From Coenobita brevimanus (taxonomy: Eukaryota; Arthropoda; Malacostraca; Decapoda; Coenobitidae): 64,000 bases of DNA. The notes beneath the pieces are model-generated. The model worked only from the letters and a program-made list of their open reading frames with translations. It was not told where the DNA came from and ran no database searches. The position numbers and the translations under genes were made by a program. Within the stretch, counting starts at the first letter, position 1. Every line of letters begins with the position of its first letter. Shown one piece after another: positions 45,875 through 58,455 of the stretch. Location: the NCBI GenBank assembly GCA_032717465.1, contig CM064681.1:15605010-15669009 (forward strand), read 5' to 3'.

Positions 45875-46171
45875 CCCCCACTGTGCTCAGTACCTCATAT
45901 GAGGCGATATGCAGGCCACCGCTGACCACACTGATCACCTCATATGAGGCAATGGGTCTCTGCGCCAAAATTTCAAGCACAAGGAACTGTCAGTGGTTTC
46001 CATGGGAACCCTGACTCTCCCTCTATGCCATCAAACTGTTGTCAAACCCTGCCACACTGCAGCTGCCAAATACCGCATATTTAGTTACTCAGATATGCAG
46101 GCCACCCCTGGTCATGCTGATGGTCTCATCTGAGGCAATGGGTCTCTGCGCCATAATTTCAAGCACAAGGA
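45875..46171. repeat. 186-bp tandem repeat with palindromes, left of family A copy 3
   Basis: Same structure as 13306-13602, with two CCTCATATGAGG palindromes and the target sequence tcaagcacaagga at 46159-46171. Confidence 0.8.
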
Positions 46172-46331
46172 TGAATGATTGATTGACTGATTGATTGACG
46201 GAACACATGGCACCGCAAGAACAAGGTCATATGGTGCCGTATAAGCAAAAAATATAAGCAGCAAAAACATAAAAACATTAAAAAGCAAAACTACATATTA
46301 AAAACTAGACATCAAAGTAAAAACAATGGAA

Positions 46332-49300
46332 TCATAAAAGGTGAAGGAGGCCAGCCTCCTTCAGAAATAAAAACACATTGTCCCCAGCGGTACCAGGCTC
46401 TCCCCCAAGCATCAAAGAGGGACAGTAATCACCACCCTCCCCTCGGTGCCTCCATAGCAGCCTCCGACGTAAGTCGCCCAAACTGGGACACTCAACCAGC
46501 AAGTGCCTGACAGTAAGGGGAACCAAACAGTCATCACAGAATGGCTGCACGCCTCCACACGTGAGGAACTCATGTGTGAGCTTGGTGCGTTCAATGCAAA
46601 GGCGAGCCAGAACAGTCTCTAACTTACGAGCCATTGTAAAACAAACTCTCTGAGAAACGAACTTCGTGACTTCCTTTAACTTACTGACAGGAACGCAATC
46701 CCACCTCAATTGCCAACAAGCACGAACAGCAGATAATAGTGGAGGGCGTAAATCAGTGGCAGGTAGATGACAAGGAGCATGTACAGGTTGCAAAGCTGTA
46801 GCCTTAGCCAGTGCATTTACCCTTTCATTACCTATGACACCAAAATGTGAGGGAACCCAGCAGAAATCCACTCTCTTCCCCCGGCGACGAATGAGGAACA
46901 GCCATTCCAGAATAGCTAAAACTATAGGATGGGAAGAGTTAAAAGAGTCCAGGGTTGAAAGCACTCCTTGAAAATCACTAAAAATTGCTAGGGTGAACAA
47001 ACACCAACTTCAGGGCTAAAACGATAGCTGTAACTCTGCAGTAAAAACTGAGGAAACCAAAGGAAGACTACCTCCATGGCTAAAATTAGGGAACACCACT
47101 CCAAAACCAACACCAGAGGTGATTTAGAGCCAACATTATACACAGGCACAGAACCGCCATGAGTAGAAGAATGTTCTAAAAATAACTGTAAAAGACACTG
47201 AGGAGTGACAGAATCCTTTGAGCCTGCAAGAAACCTGCAGAAATTTACCTTGAGTATGGCACAACGCTTGGGATCTAAACGGGACTGCCAGGTACTGCCG
47301 ACAAACCAAACTCCTCCATGATATCCCAAACCCTATAACCAAATGGACGAGGCATGCGAGGGTGTCTACTATAATATAAAAAATAGGATTGTTACATCAC
47401 ACACTCACAGACAAGTGAGTCTGGATGGCAACGAATCCGGAACCAGCACTGTGCTGCAACAGATTGACGCAGTAGATCTAAGGGAGGCAAACCAGCTTCT
47501 ACCAATAAGCTGGGAATCGGAGATGACCGAAAAGCTCCAGTTGCAAGGCGAAGACCAGCATGATAGACAGCATCTAGAGATTTTAGTCTGGACTCTGTGG
47601 CAGAGGAGTAGACCTCACAGCCATAGGACAGCTTGGAGGTTACAAAAACCTCAAGTAATCCAAGAGTGTCCTCTGATCTGCACCCCACGATGTATGGGAC
47701 AGAACCCTCAAAAGATTGACAGCCTTCATACATGATGCTTTAAGATTTACCAAATGTGAAACCTAAGTCAAATGATGGTCAAACATCAGGCCCAAGAATT
47801 TTGTCTCTGCCACACAATGGAGTTTCCTGCCACAAAGCTGGAGATCAGGGTCCGGGTGTACCCCTCTCATCCTACAGAAGTGCATAGCCATAGTCTTAGA
47901 AGGGGAAAACCAAAAACCCTTGGAAGTGGCCCAGGCAGAAATCTTGTCCAAGGCAAGTTGCATATGCCACTCAATAGCAGGTATGCGGTAGCCAGAAAAC
48001 CATATAGCTAAATCATCCACATAAAGGAATGAGGATACCCTAGCAGGCACAGTGTCAAGAATACCATTAATGGCCACCGCAAACAGAGAAACACTTAGGA
48101 CACTTCCCTATGGGACACCTTACTCCTGGCATAGTGGTGCAAAGAGAGTAGAACCCACACGGACTCGAAACACACGATCAGTCAAGAAGTCTCCAAGCAA
48201 CATAAGCAGGCGACCACCTAAACCAAAGGCATGAAGTTGTTGCAGGATGCCATGGTGCCAGGCAGTATCATAAGCCTTCTCAAGATCTAAGAACACAGCC
48301 ACAAGATGTTGTTTAGAAGCAAAAGCTTCACAGATAGATGCTTCGAGCCTCATAAGGTTGTCTGAAGTACACCGTAATTTACGAAAGCCACTCTGCGAAG
48401 GAGAGAGATAGCAACCTTTCTCTAGAATCCACACAAGCCTGACATTGACCATCTTTTCAAATAGCCTGCACAAGCATGATGTTCAAGTGATAGGGCAATA
48501 GTTCGGGACATGGGAGCGGTCCTTACCCGGCTTGGGAATGAGGAGGACAATACCCAACTTGTAACTCTTGGGAAGAAAGCCATCACTCCATACCCTGTTA
48601 AAAAGGTCCAATAAAAACTGTATTGATTTAGTTGGCAGATGACGGAGCAGAGCATATGGAACATCATCATGCCCAGGAGCAGTGTCACCACACTCTGAGA
48701 GGGCAGCATGCAGCTCACGGAGGATGAAGTCTAAATTATATGGCTCTTCGCCACGAGAGTGAAAGTCAAGACCCAGCCTCTTCTGATTTCTACAAAACCT
48801 AGCATATGGCTTAAAAGGATCCTTTTTTGAGACAGCACAAAACTGATTTCCAAGAGCAGAGGCTACTGCATCTGGTGCAGATACAAGATTTCCATGAAAT
48901 CGTAACACTGGTGGGGAGGGAGGGGAGAACCTACCAGAAATCATGTGTATCTTTTTCCACACCATAGGCATTCGAGTAGAGGATGTAACTGTAGAAACAT
49001 ACGACCTCCACAAGTTACAGCGAGCATTCTTCATGACCCATCGATAGTGAGCACGTGCTTTGCGAAATTGGATTTTTAGAAAAACATCATGGTTGGCAAA
49101 ATACTGAAGGGTAGCCACTTTGTAAGCTCCTTTTGCTATAGAGCAGTCATCATTCCACCATGGCACAGGTCTCCAGGAAAAAACATCATAAATCTATGGG
49201 AGGGAATGAACCCCTCCTGAGAAAAGAATCGGAGTAAAATAATGTACGGCATCATCAATAGTTGAAAAATCAGTAACCTTGAAAGCATATACACATAGTT

Positions 49301-50018
49301 TCTCAAAGAGAGACCAATCAGCCCTATCCAGACGCCAGCGTGACATACGGACTGCAGGAACAGAGTGAGTAGTCTGGACCAACACAGGATAATGATCACT
49401 ACCATGCAAATCATCCAAAACCTCCCAAGAAAAATCAAGTGCACGATCAGAGGAGGAGATGGTAAGGTCAATGACAGAATATGTGCCAGTCTGAACATGA
49501 AAATGGGTCGGCCTCCCATCGTTTAGGACAACCAAATCTAAATCCCCAACCAAAGAAGCAAGATCACCTTGGGAATTGGAATGTGAGTCACCCCACAAAA
49601 AATGGCATCCATTAAGGTCACCAAGGAGTAGAAAAGGAAGTGGAAGTTGACTGATAAGGGTTTCCAGATGAGCACACATAACAGAAATGGAAGGTGGAAG
49701 GTACAGACAACAGATGGTATAGCACCTCCCAACGTGCATCTGTACTGCTAGAACTTGAAGGGGAGACTGTAATGCAAAGGAAATAAAGGGGACATCAGAT
49801 CGGCACAAAATGGCGCATCCACCACTGTGACCACCAGGAGGAAATGCATGGAAGACCTCATACCCCCTGATAGAAGGAAATGGTCTATCCCCCATCAATG
49901 TCTCCTGGAGACAGACACATAGTGGGCTCAAAGCAGACACCAATAACTGCAATTCCTCCCAATTTGCCATGGCACCTCTACAATTCCAATGAAGACAAAT
50001 TGGTACTGATTGAGCCAT
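46332..50018 (-). pseudogene. Family A copy 3, ORF2 (endonuclease-RT-RNase H), broken
   Basis: ATG at 50018. The endonuclease reads through to about 49194 (QWNCRG, QET, GDLNGCH, GSDHYPV). RT pieces are at 48483-49166, 48120-48473 (DLEKAYDTAW) and 47763-48077 (SFLYVDDL). The RNase H piece has YNVGSKS in place of YTDGS, the same loss as copy 2. The last frame (46332-47000) is longer than in copy 2 and holds ERVNALAKA, the CDDCLVPLTVRHLLVECPSL motif and the native C terminus AGLLHLL. Frame breaks partly differ from those of copy 2. Confidence 0.85.
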
Positions 50019-50059
50019 ATTGATTAGTGTTAAATAATATGAATTGAGAAACACCAAGA

Positions 50060-51950
50060 CTATGTAGCAACCTCATTGGGAAGGGTGTGAAAGCCCTTCT
50101 TCCCAGGTGTGGAGCTCTGTCTCACCAACCAAGACAATAAGGATTTAGAGTTTCCATGGGTGGAAGGACCTTTACCCTGAGACACGTCCCGCCCATCGTC
50201 AGGATGAGCCTGAAGCACAGAGAACTTCCTGGAAGATTCACTCGCCCTGTTCGCACGCCCACGTGGGGGTCCGGCTGGCACCTTGGGGCCAACCAAATCC
50301 TCCCCGACCGAATCAATCAAAGGTTGGCTGCTGGGTGCCGGATCAGAGGGAACAAGCGACTAAGGCTTTTGAATATCTAAAGACCCAGACCCGGCCACAC
50401 CTAAGCAAGAGGCAGGGACTGGAATCCTAGATAGCCCATCACGAAGACCGACCGACTTAGACGCTACCACTGGCTGGGTTGTCGAGCGTAAAGACCCCTC
50501 AGAATCCTTATGCAGTACAAAAGTTTGAACCTTAGAAGGAGGGGAGTCACCCAAAAACTCCTCACTCCTCACCTGTTTGAGGTTTGCGAATGCAACCTCG
50601 ATCTCTACACCAAAACTCGAAACACTAGAAATTGTAGAGGCACACTGTAAAGAAAACTGAACATCAGTAGCAGAGTGAGCAGATAGTACAAGGGCAGCAG
50701 TTGGTGCAGGAGTAGCAGCCGATACAGGAGTGTCAGCCGGTACAGTAGTAGCAGCTGACACAGGAGTAGCAGCTTGTACAGGAGCACCAGCCGGATGAGA
50801 TGCAGACTGCAAAAGTACCAGAATCCTTGGGAGACCTCGAGGAGAAGTAGTACATGTTTCTGATGAGGGACGAGGAGGATGGAGCACGGGCTCCGTGACG
50901 GCACACAGCAGGCTTTGACCTAGAAAGAATAGAAGCAGAGGACACACCTGGGCAGACATACATAGACACGACATGGTCCTTAGTTTCGGTAAAACTCAGC
51001 CTCTCCATGGCTCTGAGAGACAGAATTTCATGTTCCATTTTGTAATGATCACAAGATTTAGAAGAAGCAGCATGCTCACCACCACAACTGACACAAGATA
51101 CAGGACCAGGGCATTCCATACCCTCGTGAACATCTAAACCACACGACACACAGACTGCTGGAAGACCCAGGGCAAGGCGCCTACAAGTTCGACCAATATT
51201 ACCCAAGCGCTGACAGTGGAAGCATTTACGAGGCATAGGGACATGGGGCCTAACTCTGTACTGGTACCATGCAGCATTAAGAACAGCAGGGAGGCTCAAT
51301 GAATCGAAAGTCACAATCAAGGATGGAGTTGGCACAAGGTCACCATTCATCTTCATTTTAATCCTCTCAACCTTTCTCACATTCTGGGCTGACAACTCTT
51401 CAACAAGGCGTGCCTCATCATAAATCAGCAATTCCTTAGCATACACAACGCCACGAGAATAATTCAATGAAGCATGGGGGGAACATATAACAGACTGACC
51501 GGAAAGCATTGACAGAGATAGAATGGCTGCACTCTGAGAAGGGTCAGAAACCTCCACCAACAAACTGCTATCAGCCTGTGGAGCCACTTCAAGGGTGGCA
51601 CCACAAGCAGGAAGAAGTTCGTGATTTGTGCGAAAAATATCACACCTTTGGAGGTCCACCCCAGAAGGGCCACGAACAACTATGAACTAGACAAAAGGCG
51701 CAGGAGGAGGAACCAAAAAATTATCTGAATCTCGCTCATGGGGGCCCTGAGGACCGGGTACACTTCTTGTCCCCCGCCTGTGACCCTTGTTACGGGAGCC
51801 ACTGGACTGGGGAGGCAAGGCAGGGGAGGCCGAATCCTATGTGGAGCCACGTGGAACCTGGAAGGGTTCCAGAGTGGCTATAAGTTAAGGTTGAGAAGAT
51901 GTACTTAGGTCTGGGAGAGAGGCAGGTCGGGGCACATTATTTGTATCCAT
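50060..51950 (-). pseudogene. Family A copy 3, ORF1 (zinc-knuckle gag-like), broken
   Basis: ATG at 51950 and stop at 50060, about 630 codons. It carries the TAG near 51688 shared with copy 2. All three CCHC knuckles are intact (CFHCQRLGNIGRTC, CVSCGLDVHEGMEC, CVSCGGEHAASSKSC). A small deletion near 50850 (tacatgtttctga against the longer form in copies 1 and 2) shifts the frame before the Ala/Pro-rich tail. Confidence 0.82.
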
Positions 51951-52521
51951 AATAATAAACACAAAAACTTCATTCCCCCACCCCCCCACCCACCACGGAG
52001 CCCAACAAGGGGAGGCCATATGCCACAGGCGACCTCAGGAGTAGCAGGGGAGTATACGCAGGTAACCACCGGGGGACATGGGCTAGGGTAACCTCAGGAC
52101 GATTGGAGCCACCATGTCCCCCAGTGACCATTTGACCCTAGCCAACACATGACCAGCCAATTGACCTGGTTGGGCCCAACCAGGCCGCCCATCTAGCCAG
52201 AATAAGGGACCAAGGAGGTGTATTACTAGCTGCAGGGTGCATCCTGCAGCATTGCTCAACCCCCAGGACTCCCATCTCCCAGTATTACGGGACACCATGC
52301 AAAGCCAACACGTGGGGAGGCAACAGTCCCGCCCTAGATGGCAAGTGGGCAGGGACTAACATCACCAGCAGGCATCCTCCACCAGTGATGTAGGTGGTGC
52401 TTGGTCCACGAGACTGACAAATGCAGAACCCTACAAAGGTAGGCATGCCTCCAAAGTAGGTGGCACTGCCAGCCACGCTTCAAGCCTTGCCACCACGTCA
52501 AGGTGACCCCCCTCAGGGGGG
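51951..52521 (-). promoter_or_regulatory. Family A copy 3, 5' UTR / presumed internal promoter
   Basis: Nearly identical to the copy 2 5' UTR, with the same terminal hairpin CCCCCC-TGA-GGGGGG (sense, 52507-52521) and GACGTG motif. Confidence 0.6.
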
Positions 52522-52534
52522 TCAAGCACAAGGA

Positions 52535-53803
52535 AGTGCCAATGGTTTCCATGGGAACATTACGTCTCCTTTATGCCACTAGGAGCTGTTGCCAAGCCCT
52601 ACCACACCGCAGTTGCCAAATACCGCATATTTAGTAATTCAGTTCTCGTTTGTAGCCCAGCAATGGCAGATTCAGACCCGTCTATCTCCCACGGTGCTGG
52701 TGAATTATCACAGCCCTCACACCCATCCAAGAGGTGTTAATTACAAAAAGACGGGTGTGATAAAAAGTTCGAGCTCAGAAACACTTGATCTGATGAAGAA
52801 AAAAAAATCAACTCAATATTAAAAAAAAAGTCCTAAAACAACGACTCAGAGAGGTAATCAGGTTGATAAGTATTAGGATGGTGGGGGTTAAGGAGCTTTT
52901 CTCTGGCTGATCAAATAGCGATTATGTTGTATTTGGTTGGCCCATAGATGGTTTTTATGGACTTGCAGAACCCATGTCGGTCATTATTACCAGCCAACGC
53001 CTTTGTCAGCGAGGTATGAGCGAGGCCATTTAAATCCAAAAGCATTGAAATGTCGCCTTACACCCAGAGGATGCCTAGAGTATATTGATGGCCATCTACC
53101 TACCAAGTTTCATGCCTTTACGACAAACTATCTTGCCTGTGGCTCCTCTTTTGATGTTTTTCGACATGCTGCACTTGGCGCGTGTCACGTGCCACGTGCA
53201 CCGCCGGTGTGTAATGAAATCTGTCAAAAACAAACCTTATAGAATGGCACTATCATATGGTTCAAACCACGAAGAAAAGGTTAACAAAAATCTGTGATAT
53301 AGCAATACACTATATACTCTCTTGATAATATTAGTCAGTCTGAGTGGTTATGTTGTGTACCAGTAATGTCAATATACTTATACTGAAAATAAAAGAAACA
53401 TCATACACATGTCGGTGTCACTTTAATGAAGCTTAGAGCTGAAGGTACAGGAAAAAGCTACCGGGTATTTACTGCATAATGTAGCAAATGTTCTTTTACA
53501 TTGTTACCTAGTATGCCTACTGAAAGTAAAATACTTAAATAAAAGGCAAAAAATGTGGCCTACCATTGATACATATTATACAGATTTATTATATTTTCAA
53601 TGATACCTATTTAAGATATGTACGAAAACGAAACTAAAAATGAACTGGAGCTTTCTTTTAAAGGCTATTTATACAATAGTAATGTTTTTTCCACTACTTT
53701 AAACTGAAAGTAACATACTGTTACGAAATACTAACACAGTGAGTAAGAATTAGTCTGAGAGAGTGAAGAAGAGAGCGGGAGTTAGAGACGGGGATAGTTA
53801 GAG

Positions 53804-53839
<36 letters not shown>

Positions 53840-53989
53840 TCGTCGCGTGAGTAGCGAGGAGAGCGGTAACGCGTGAGTACGGCCAAAAAAGTAGCGGCGG
53901 TCTCAGTTCCGCTACTGGCTATAAAAAGTAATGGCGTTACCACCATCGCTATTAAAATAGTAGCGGCGCTATTCTTAGCTTTGTGTATT
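52535..53989. other. Unit 3 spacer, no supported gene
   Basis: Equivalent to 2041-3556. The (TG)n run is at 53808-53837. The palindromic patch is shortest here (TAGTAGCGGCGCTA, 53959-53972). The 119-codon open frame of units 1 and 2 carries an inserted base near 53143 here. Confidence 0.6.
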
Positions 53990-54127
53990 GCTTACTGCCT
54001 ATGATCTCCAGTCTTTCAAAAGCAGTGTGTCCAGGCATCTGGAAATTATCGGGCTCTCAGTTATCTTGTTTTTGTTTTTTCTTCAAGGGAACAATTTGCA
54101 GGCTCCTGGCCTCTGGTTTGTTCTTTT
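53990..54127 (+). pseudogene. Family C 3'-end fragment, unit 3
   Basis: Same fragment as in units 1 and 2 (DLQSFKSSVSRHLEIIG plus 3' UTR), running into (CA)n. Confidence 0.7.
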
Positions 54128-54147
54128 ACACACACACACACACACAC
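54128..54147. repeat. (CA)n left of the CR1 element, unit 3
   Basis: About 10 CA repeats. The right tract is at 58399-58453. Confidence 0.95.
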
Positions 54148-54429
54148 GGAGTCAAGGAGGACAGACGTGAGCCGAAAGCGCTCCATACCGAGCCAGCACG
54201 GCCAGTGGCATTACCTAAATTAGTATCTTTATATGAATCAACCTCTGTACCAGGTTAGACTAAATGATTTTTTATTATTAAAAAAATAATAATAAGTTTA
54301 AACTAGACTTGTTCAAACAGAAAAGAGAACCGAGTGGCGAAAGAATGCGCTCAGTCAGCTGAGGTTTGTTTAGACTACAACTGCCCCAGGGAATGTACAG
54401 TAAGTACTCTGTGCTTTTAGTATTTCAAA

Positions 54430-55403
54430 ATGGACACATACTTCAGTAAAGCAAATTTGGAAAAGGAAAGGGATAAAGGTAGAAAGTTAGATGATGATTT
54501 CTACCAAGAACTGGTTAAGTGCAAACTCACAATAGACTGGTTAAACGTGTTCACAAACTGGAGATGGCTGTCAAAAATGAAATTGATGAAATAAAGAAGC
54601 AGATGCTCTTGCAAAAGGAAGAAATAGAAAAACTAGGAAGGGAGGCCAACAAGAAAGACACAACCATTAGTGAACTAATAGTGGAAATGAGTACACTTAG
54701 GAAGAAAATGAGTGAAATGGCAAATACAGTAGTCAATCACGAGAGTATTATGGAAGAGTTCAAAAATGACGCAGAGACAATTAGGCAAGTAAGCAGTCTG
54801 ATAGACCAGAGCAGTGATATTGAGGAGAAGATAACACAGGTGAATGAAGCTGTGCAAAGCTACAATAATGATGTGGAAACCATGTATGCTGAAATGGTGA
54901 AAGTAAAGAAAGACTCTGAAACAAGGGTAGAGGACAAAAGCATTAAAAAGGAAGTGAAAAGAATAATCCAAAACAACCCAAAGTTAGTCAGAGATTCAGT
55001 AGATATCAACAAATCTATAGTAATCACTGGTATAGAAGAGCAAGAAGTAAAAAACAAGATCACAAGAGACAAAAAGGAGATGGCAAATGTAATGAGCTTA
55101 CTGAAAGTAGTAGCAGAGGAAATCTGTAGTAAAGATATAGAGGAACACAAAAGGTTTGGGAAATACGAGAAAAGGAAGACAAGACCTTTAAAGGTAACTT
55201 TCCAGAGTGTAAACACTGTGGAGGAGATACTAAAAAATGCAAAGAATCTTATGGAAAAAGAGGAGTTCAAAAATGTATGGATAAAAAGATGCCTAACACA
55301 AGAGGAACTGGAATTACTGAAAGAGAAGAGGGAGGAAGCAAAAACAAAAAATGAGGGAAGATCAGAAGAGGAGAAGAACACATTTTTTTACAAAGTACAG
55401 TAA
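54430..55403 (+). pseudogene. CR1 ORF1 (coiled-coil RNA-binding protein), unit 3, one frameshift
   Basis: Starts MDTYFSKANLEKERDKG at 54430. It shifts frame near 54530, then is open to 55403. The coiled coil covers about 54560-54960 with heptad-like Glu/Lys/Leu pattern (EEIEKLGREANKK, VEMSTLRKKMSE). The C-terminal part has SIVITGIEEQE, RPLKVTFQSVNTVEEIL and IKRCLTQEELELL. Compared with unit 2 it keeps the middle frame open but ends early (FFYKVQ, stop), because 'cag' follows 'aaagta' where unit 2 continues IGLQVRKWY. Confidence 0.78.
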
Positions 55404-55422
55404 TAGGATTGCAGGTACGAAA

Positions 55423-58337
55423 GTGGTACACAAACAGGAGGGAATAAAAAGGAGGAAGGTAGTAGAACCATGTCATGACAAGTATATAAACAAGATGATA
55501 AAGTTGATGTACTCAAATGTGGATGGAATGGTATCTAAATTACTAGAGATGAATGATTATGTCAGAGAAAATGAACCACATATAATATGCCTAACTGAAA
55601 CAAAATTAACACCAAGGATATCCAATGACATACTAAACTTAGAATACAATATATGGAGAAGAGACAGAAATTTAAAAAAAAAGAGGAGGAATTATAATAT
55701 TAACTAAGAAAAATCTAAAATCAAAATGCAATAAAACTAGATATACCATCACAAGTAGAACTAATTGCAGTAGAGATCAACACACCTGAAGGGAAAGTAA
55801 TTGTAGCCAATTTGTACATGCCACACAGATCAAACACATGGGAAAGAGACGAATATGAGGACCTGGCAGAGAGTACAATTCAGAGCTTAAGATCATTACT
55901 GCATAAAATGGAAGAGAAATCGGAAAGAATTATACTAACTGGAGATTTTAATACAAATATAAATTGGAATACTCTAGATATAATAAGCCAAGAAAGCTGT
56001 TGGGACCAAAATCTCGTAGATCTCGTGTAAGAGATTTTCCTAACGCAACATGTGAGGGAAACCACCAGAAAAAAAGGATTCGATGTACCTTCAATGCTAG
56101 ATCTAATATTTACTAGGCAAGAAAATGATATTGACAGTTTAATTTATCACCCTCCACTAGGCAAAAGCGATCATGCAGTACTAAATTACAACTTCAGGAT
56201 AGCATATGACATAGTTAACAGCAATGAAAGTTACAAAAAGAGCCTAAACTATAAAAAGGGAAATTATCAAGACCTAAAGAAGTATTTCTTAGAAGTTGAC
56301 TGGGAAAATGAGCTTAGAGGACAAGATTAAAATGCTGTATATAAAAAATTCTGTGAATTTTATGAAATAGGAGTCCAGAAGTACATCCCACAGCACAAAG
56401 AAGCAGATAAGAAAATACAGAAATGGTTCAATACAGAATGTAAAAAATCAAAAGAAAGAAGAGATTTGTTGTGGAATAGATACAGAAGACACAATAGTGA
56501 AAGGGCGTATAATAATTACAAACAGGCAAGAAACGATTATACAAGAATAAGGAGGGAAGCCCAAAAACAGTTTGAGGAGGATATAAGAAATAAAAGTAGT
56601 GATCAACCAAAGCTATTTTACAGCTACATCAGAAGCAAAACCAAAGTAAAAGGTATAATACAATCCATTACGGACTAGGGAATCACCTATACACAAGAGA
56701 AAGATATTTGTGAAGCGCTAAATAAGAATTTCCAATTAGTTTTTACAGAAGAAAAAAATTTTGAGAGGGACTATGTGGAACATGCATGTCCATACATACT
56801 ACCAGATGTACAAATATCAGAAAAAGTAATACAGGAGGAGTTAAGTAAATTAGACAGAGGAAAAGAAAGTGGTCCTGTGAAATTTCATGTTGGGTACTAC
56901 GAGAATGTGCAAAGGAGTAAAGTAAACCATTATTTTAAATTTTTAAGAAATCCTTGAGTCAAGGTAAACTACCTGATATTTGGAAGAAAGCAAATATTAT
57001 CCCCTTATTCAAGAAAGGAAATAGACAAAATCCACTCAACAACCGACCAGTATCACTGACCAGTGTTGTAAGCAAGGTATTAGAAAAGCTTATAAGAAAA
57101 GCTTGGGTAAATCATCTAGAAGAACACAGTATGATAACAGAAAGACAATTTGGTTTCAGAAAAGGAAAATCATGTGTTACTAATCTGTTGAGCTACTATG
57201 ACAGAGTAGCAAACACAATACAGGGAAAGAGAAGGATGGGTGGACAGTATCTATTTAGATTTCAAGAAAGCATTTGACACAGTACCACACCAAAGACTTT
57301 TATGGAAACTGTACCATCAAGGAGGAATTCGAGGCAAACTGTTTTGTTGGATGCAAGATTTTCTCATAAAAAGAGAAATGAGAACAGTACTAAGGGGAAA
57401 CTACTCATCATGGAAAGAAGTGACTAGTGGAGTACCACAGGGCTCAGTGCTGGCACCAATCATGTTTTTAGCGTATATAAATGATATAAACAGTAACACT
57501 GGAAATGAAAGCTATCTGAATATGTTTGCAGATGATACAAAAATACAAAAGCGAATTACTAACACAGACTCTTGTAAAGAGCTACAAGAAAAGTTAAATA
57601 AACTTCATGAATGGAGTAATACATGGCACATGGAATTCAATGTGGACAAGTGTCATGTAATCAAGTTTATTAAAAGTTGAAAGAGACCTGATTGGGATTA
57701 TACGTTAGGAAATAAAACCATATACACATCAGAAAGAGAGAAGAGCCTAGGTGTGATTATCAATAACAGACTATCTCCGGCTGACCACATCAGTGAGAAG
57801 GTACGGAACATGTATACACTGCTTGCAAATATGAGAATAGCATTCACATACATAAATGAAGACATCCTAAGAAAGATAATAACATCATTCATTAGACCAA
57901 CCCTGGAGTATGCATCAGTAGTCTGGAGTCCTCATCTCAAAAAACACATAGACAAGATTGAAAAAGTTAAAAGGGCCGCTACAAGATGGATACCAAACTT
58001 AAGGGACCTAAGCTACGAAGAAAGACTAAATAAACTGAATCTACCAACACTACAGGAGAGAAGGAAGAGAGGTGACATGATAATGCTATATAAATGCATA
58101 TCAGGGAAGGAGAAAATAGACATAAATGATTACTTAACATATGGGGAAGCATCAGCAAGAGGACACTGCAAAAAACTGCATAAGAAGAGAGGTGATAAAG
58201 GCGTAAGGAAATTCAGTTTCCCAAACAGAGCAATTGGTCAATGGAATGCACTACCGATTGAAATAGTGTGTGCCAAAACAATTCACAAATTTAAGGATAT
58301 GTACGATAAATATCGATTAAGACACGGGACAGTATGA
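55423..58337 (+). pseudogene. CR1 ORF2 (endonuclease and reverse transcriptase), unit 3, broken
   Basis: Endonuclease: LMYSNVDGMVSK, ICLTETKL (catalytic Glu kept), LYMPHRS, ILTGDFNTNINW, MLDLIFTRQ, GKSDHAVLNY. The linker follows. RT: NIIPLFKKGN, RQFGFRKGKSCVTNLL, LDFKKAFDTVPHQRL, SGVPQGSVLAPIMF, MFADDTKIQ, EFNVDKCHVIKF. C-terminal: TSFIRPTLEYASVVW, FPNRAIGQWNALPIEIV. Stops shared with unit 2: TAA after RGQD (about 56330) and TAG after SITD (about 56678). Further shifts lie near 55690, 56030, 56880 and 57230, and a TGA near 57678. Ends at 58337. Confidence 0.83.
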
Positions 58338-58397
58338 GCTTGACTCATTCCTGTAAAGATACAATTAGGTAAGAACAATTAGGTACAATTAGGTAAG

Positions 58398-58398
<1 letters not shown>

Positions 58399-58453
<55 letters not shown>
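58399..58453. repeat. (CA)n right of the CR1 element, unit 3
   Basis: About 27 CA repeats, then aatttacaagatatggtgg as in the other units. Confidence 0.95.

Positions 58454-58455
<2 letters not shown>

Larger units (their letters stand above)
46172..52521 (-). mobile_element. Family A non-LTR retrotransposon, copy 3, full length, inactive
   Basis: 6350 bp, bounded by tcaagcacaagga at 46159-46171 and 52522-52534. Same layout as copy 2: 5' UTR 52521-51951, ORF1 51950-50060, ORF2 50018-46332, then the 3' hairpin (GGCACC 46209-46214, GGTGCC 46233-46238) and tetranucleotide tail. Its position in the same target repeat shows it is a duplicate of copy 2's insertion, not an independent one. Confidence 0.88.
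54148..58399 (+). mobile_element. CR1-like retrotransposon, unit 3, full length, inactive
   Basis: An uninterrupted 4252-bp copy between two (CA)n tracts. It has a 5' UTR, ORF1 (coiled coil plus RNA-binding-like domain), ORF2 (endonuclease plus RT, no RNase H) and a 3' end of acaattaggta repeats without poly(A). It shows the CR1 target of family B in the unoccupied state (aaatccttgagtc near 56947-56959). Confidence 0.88.
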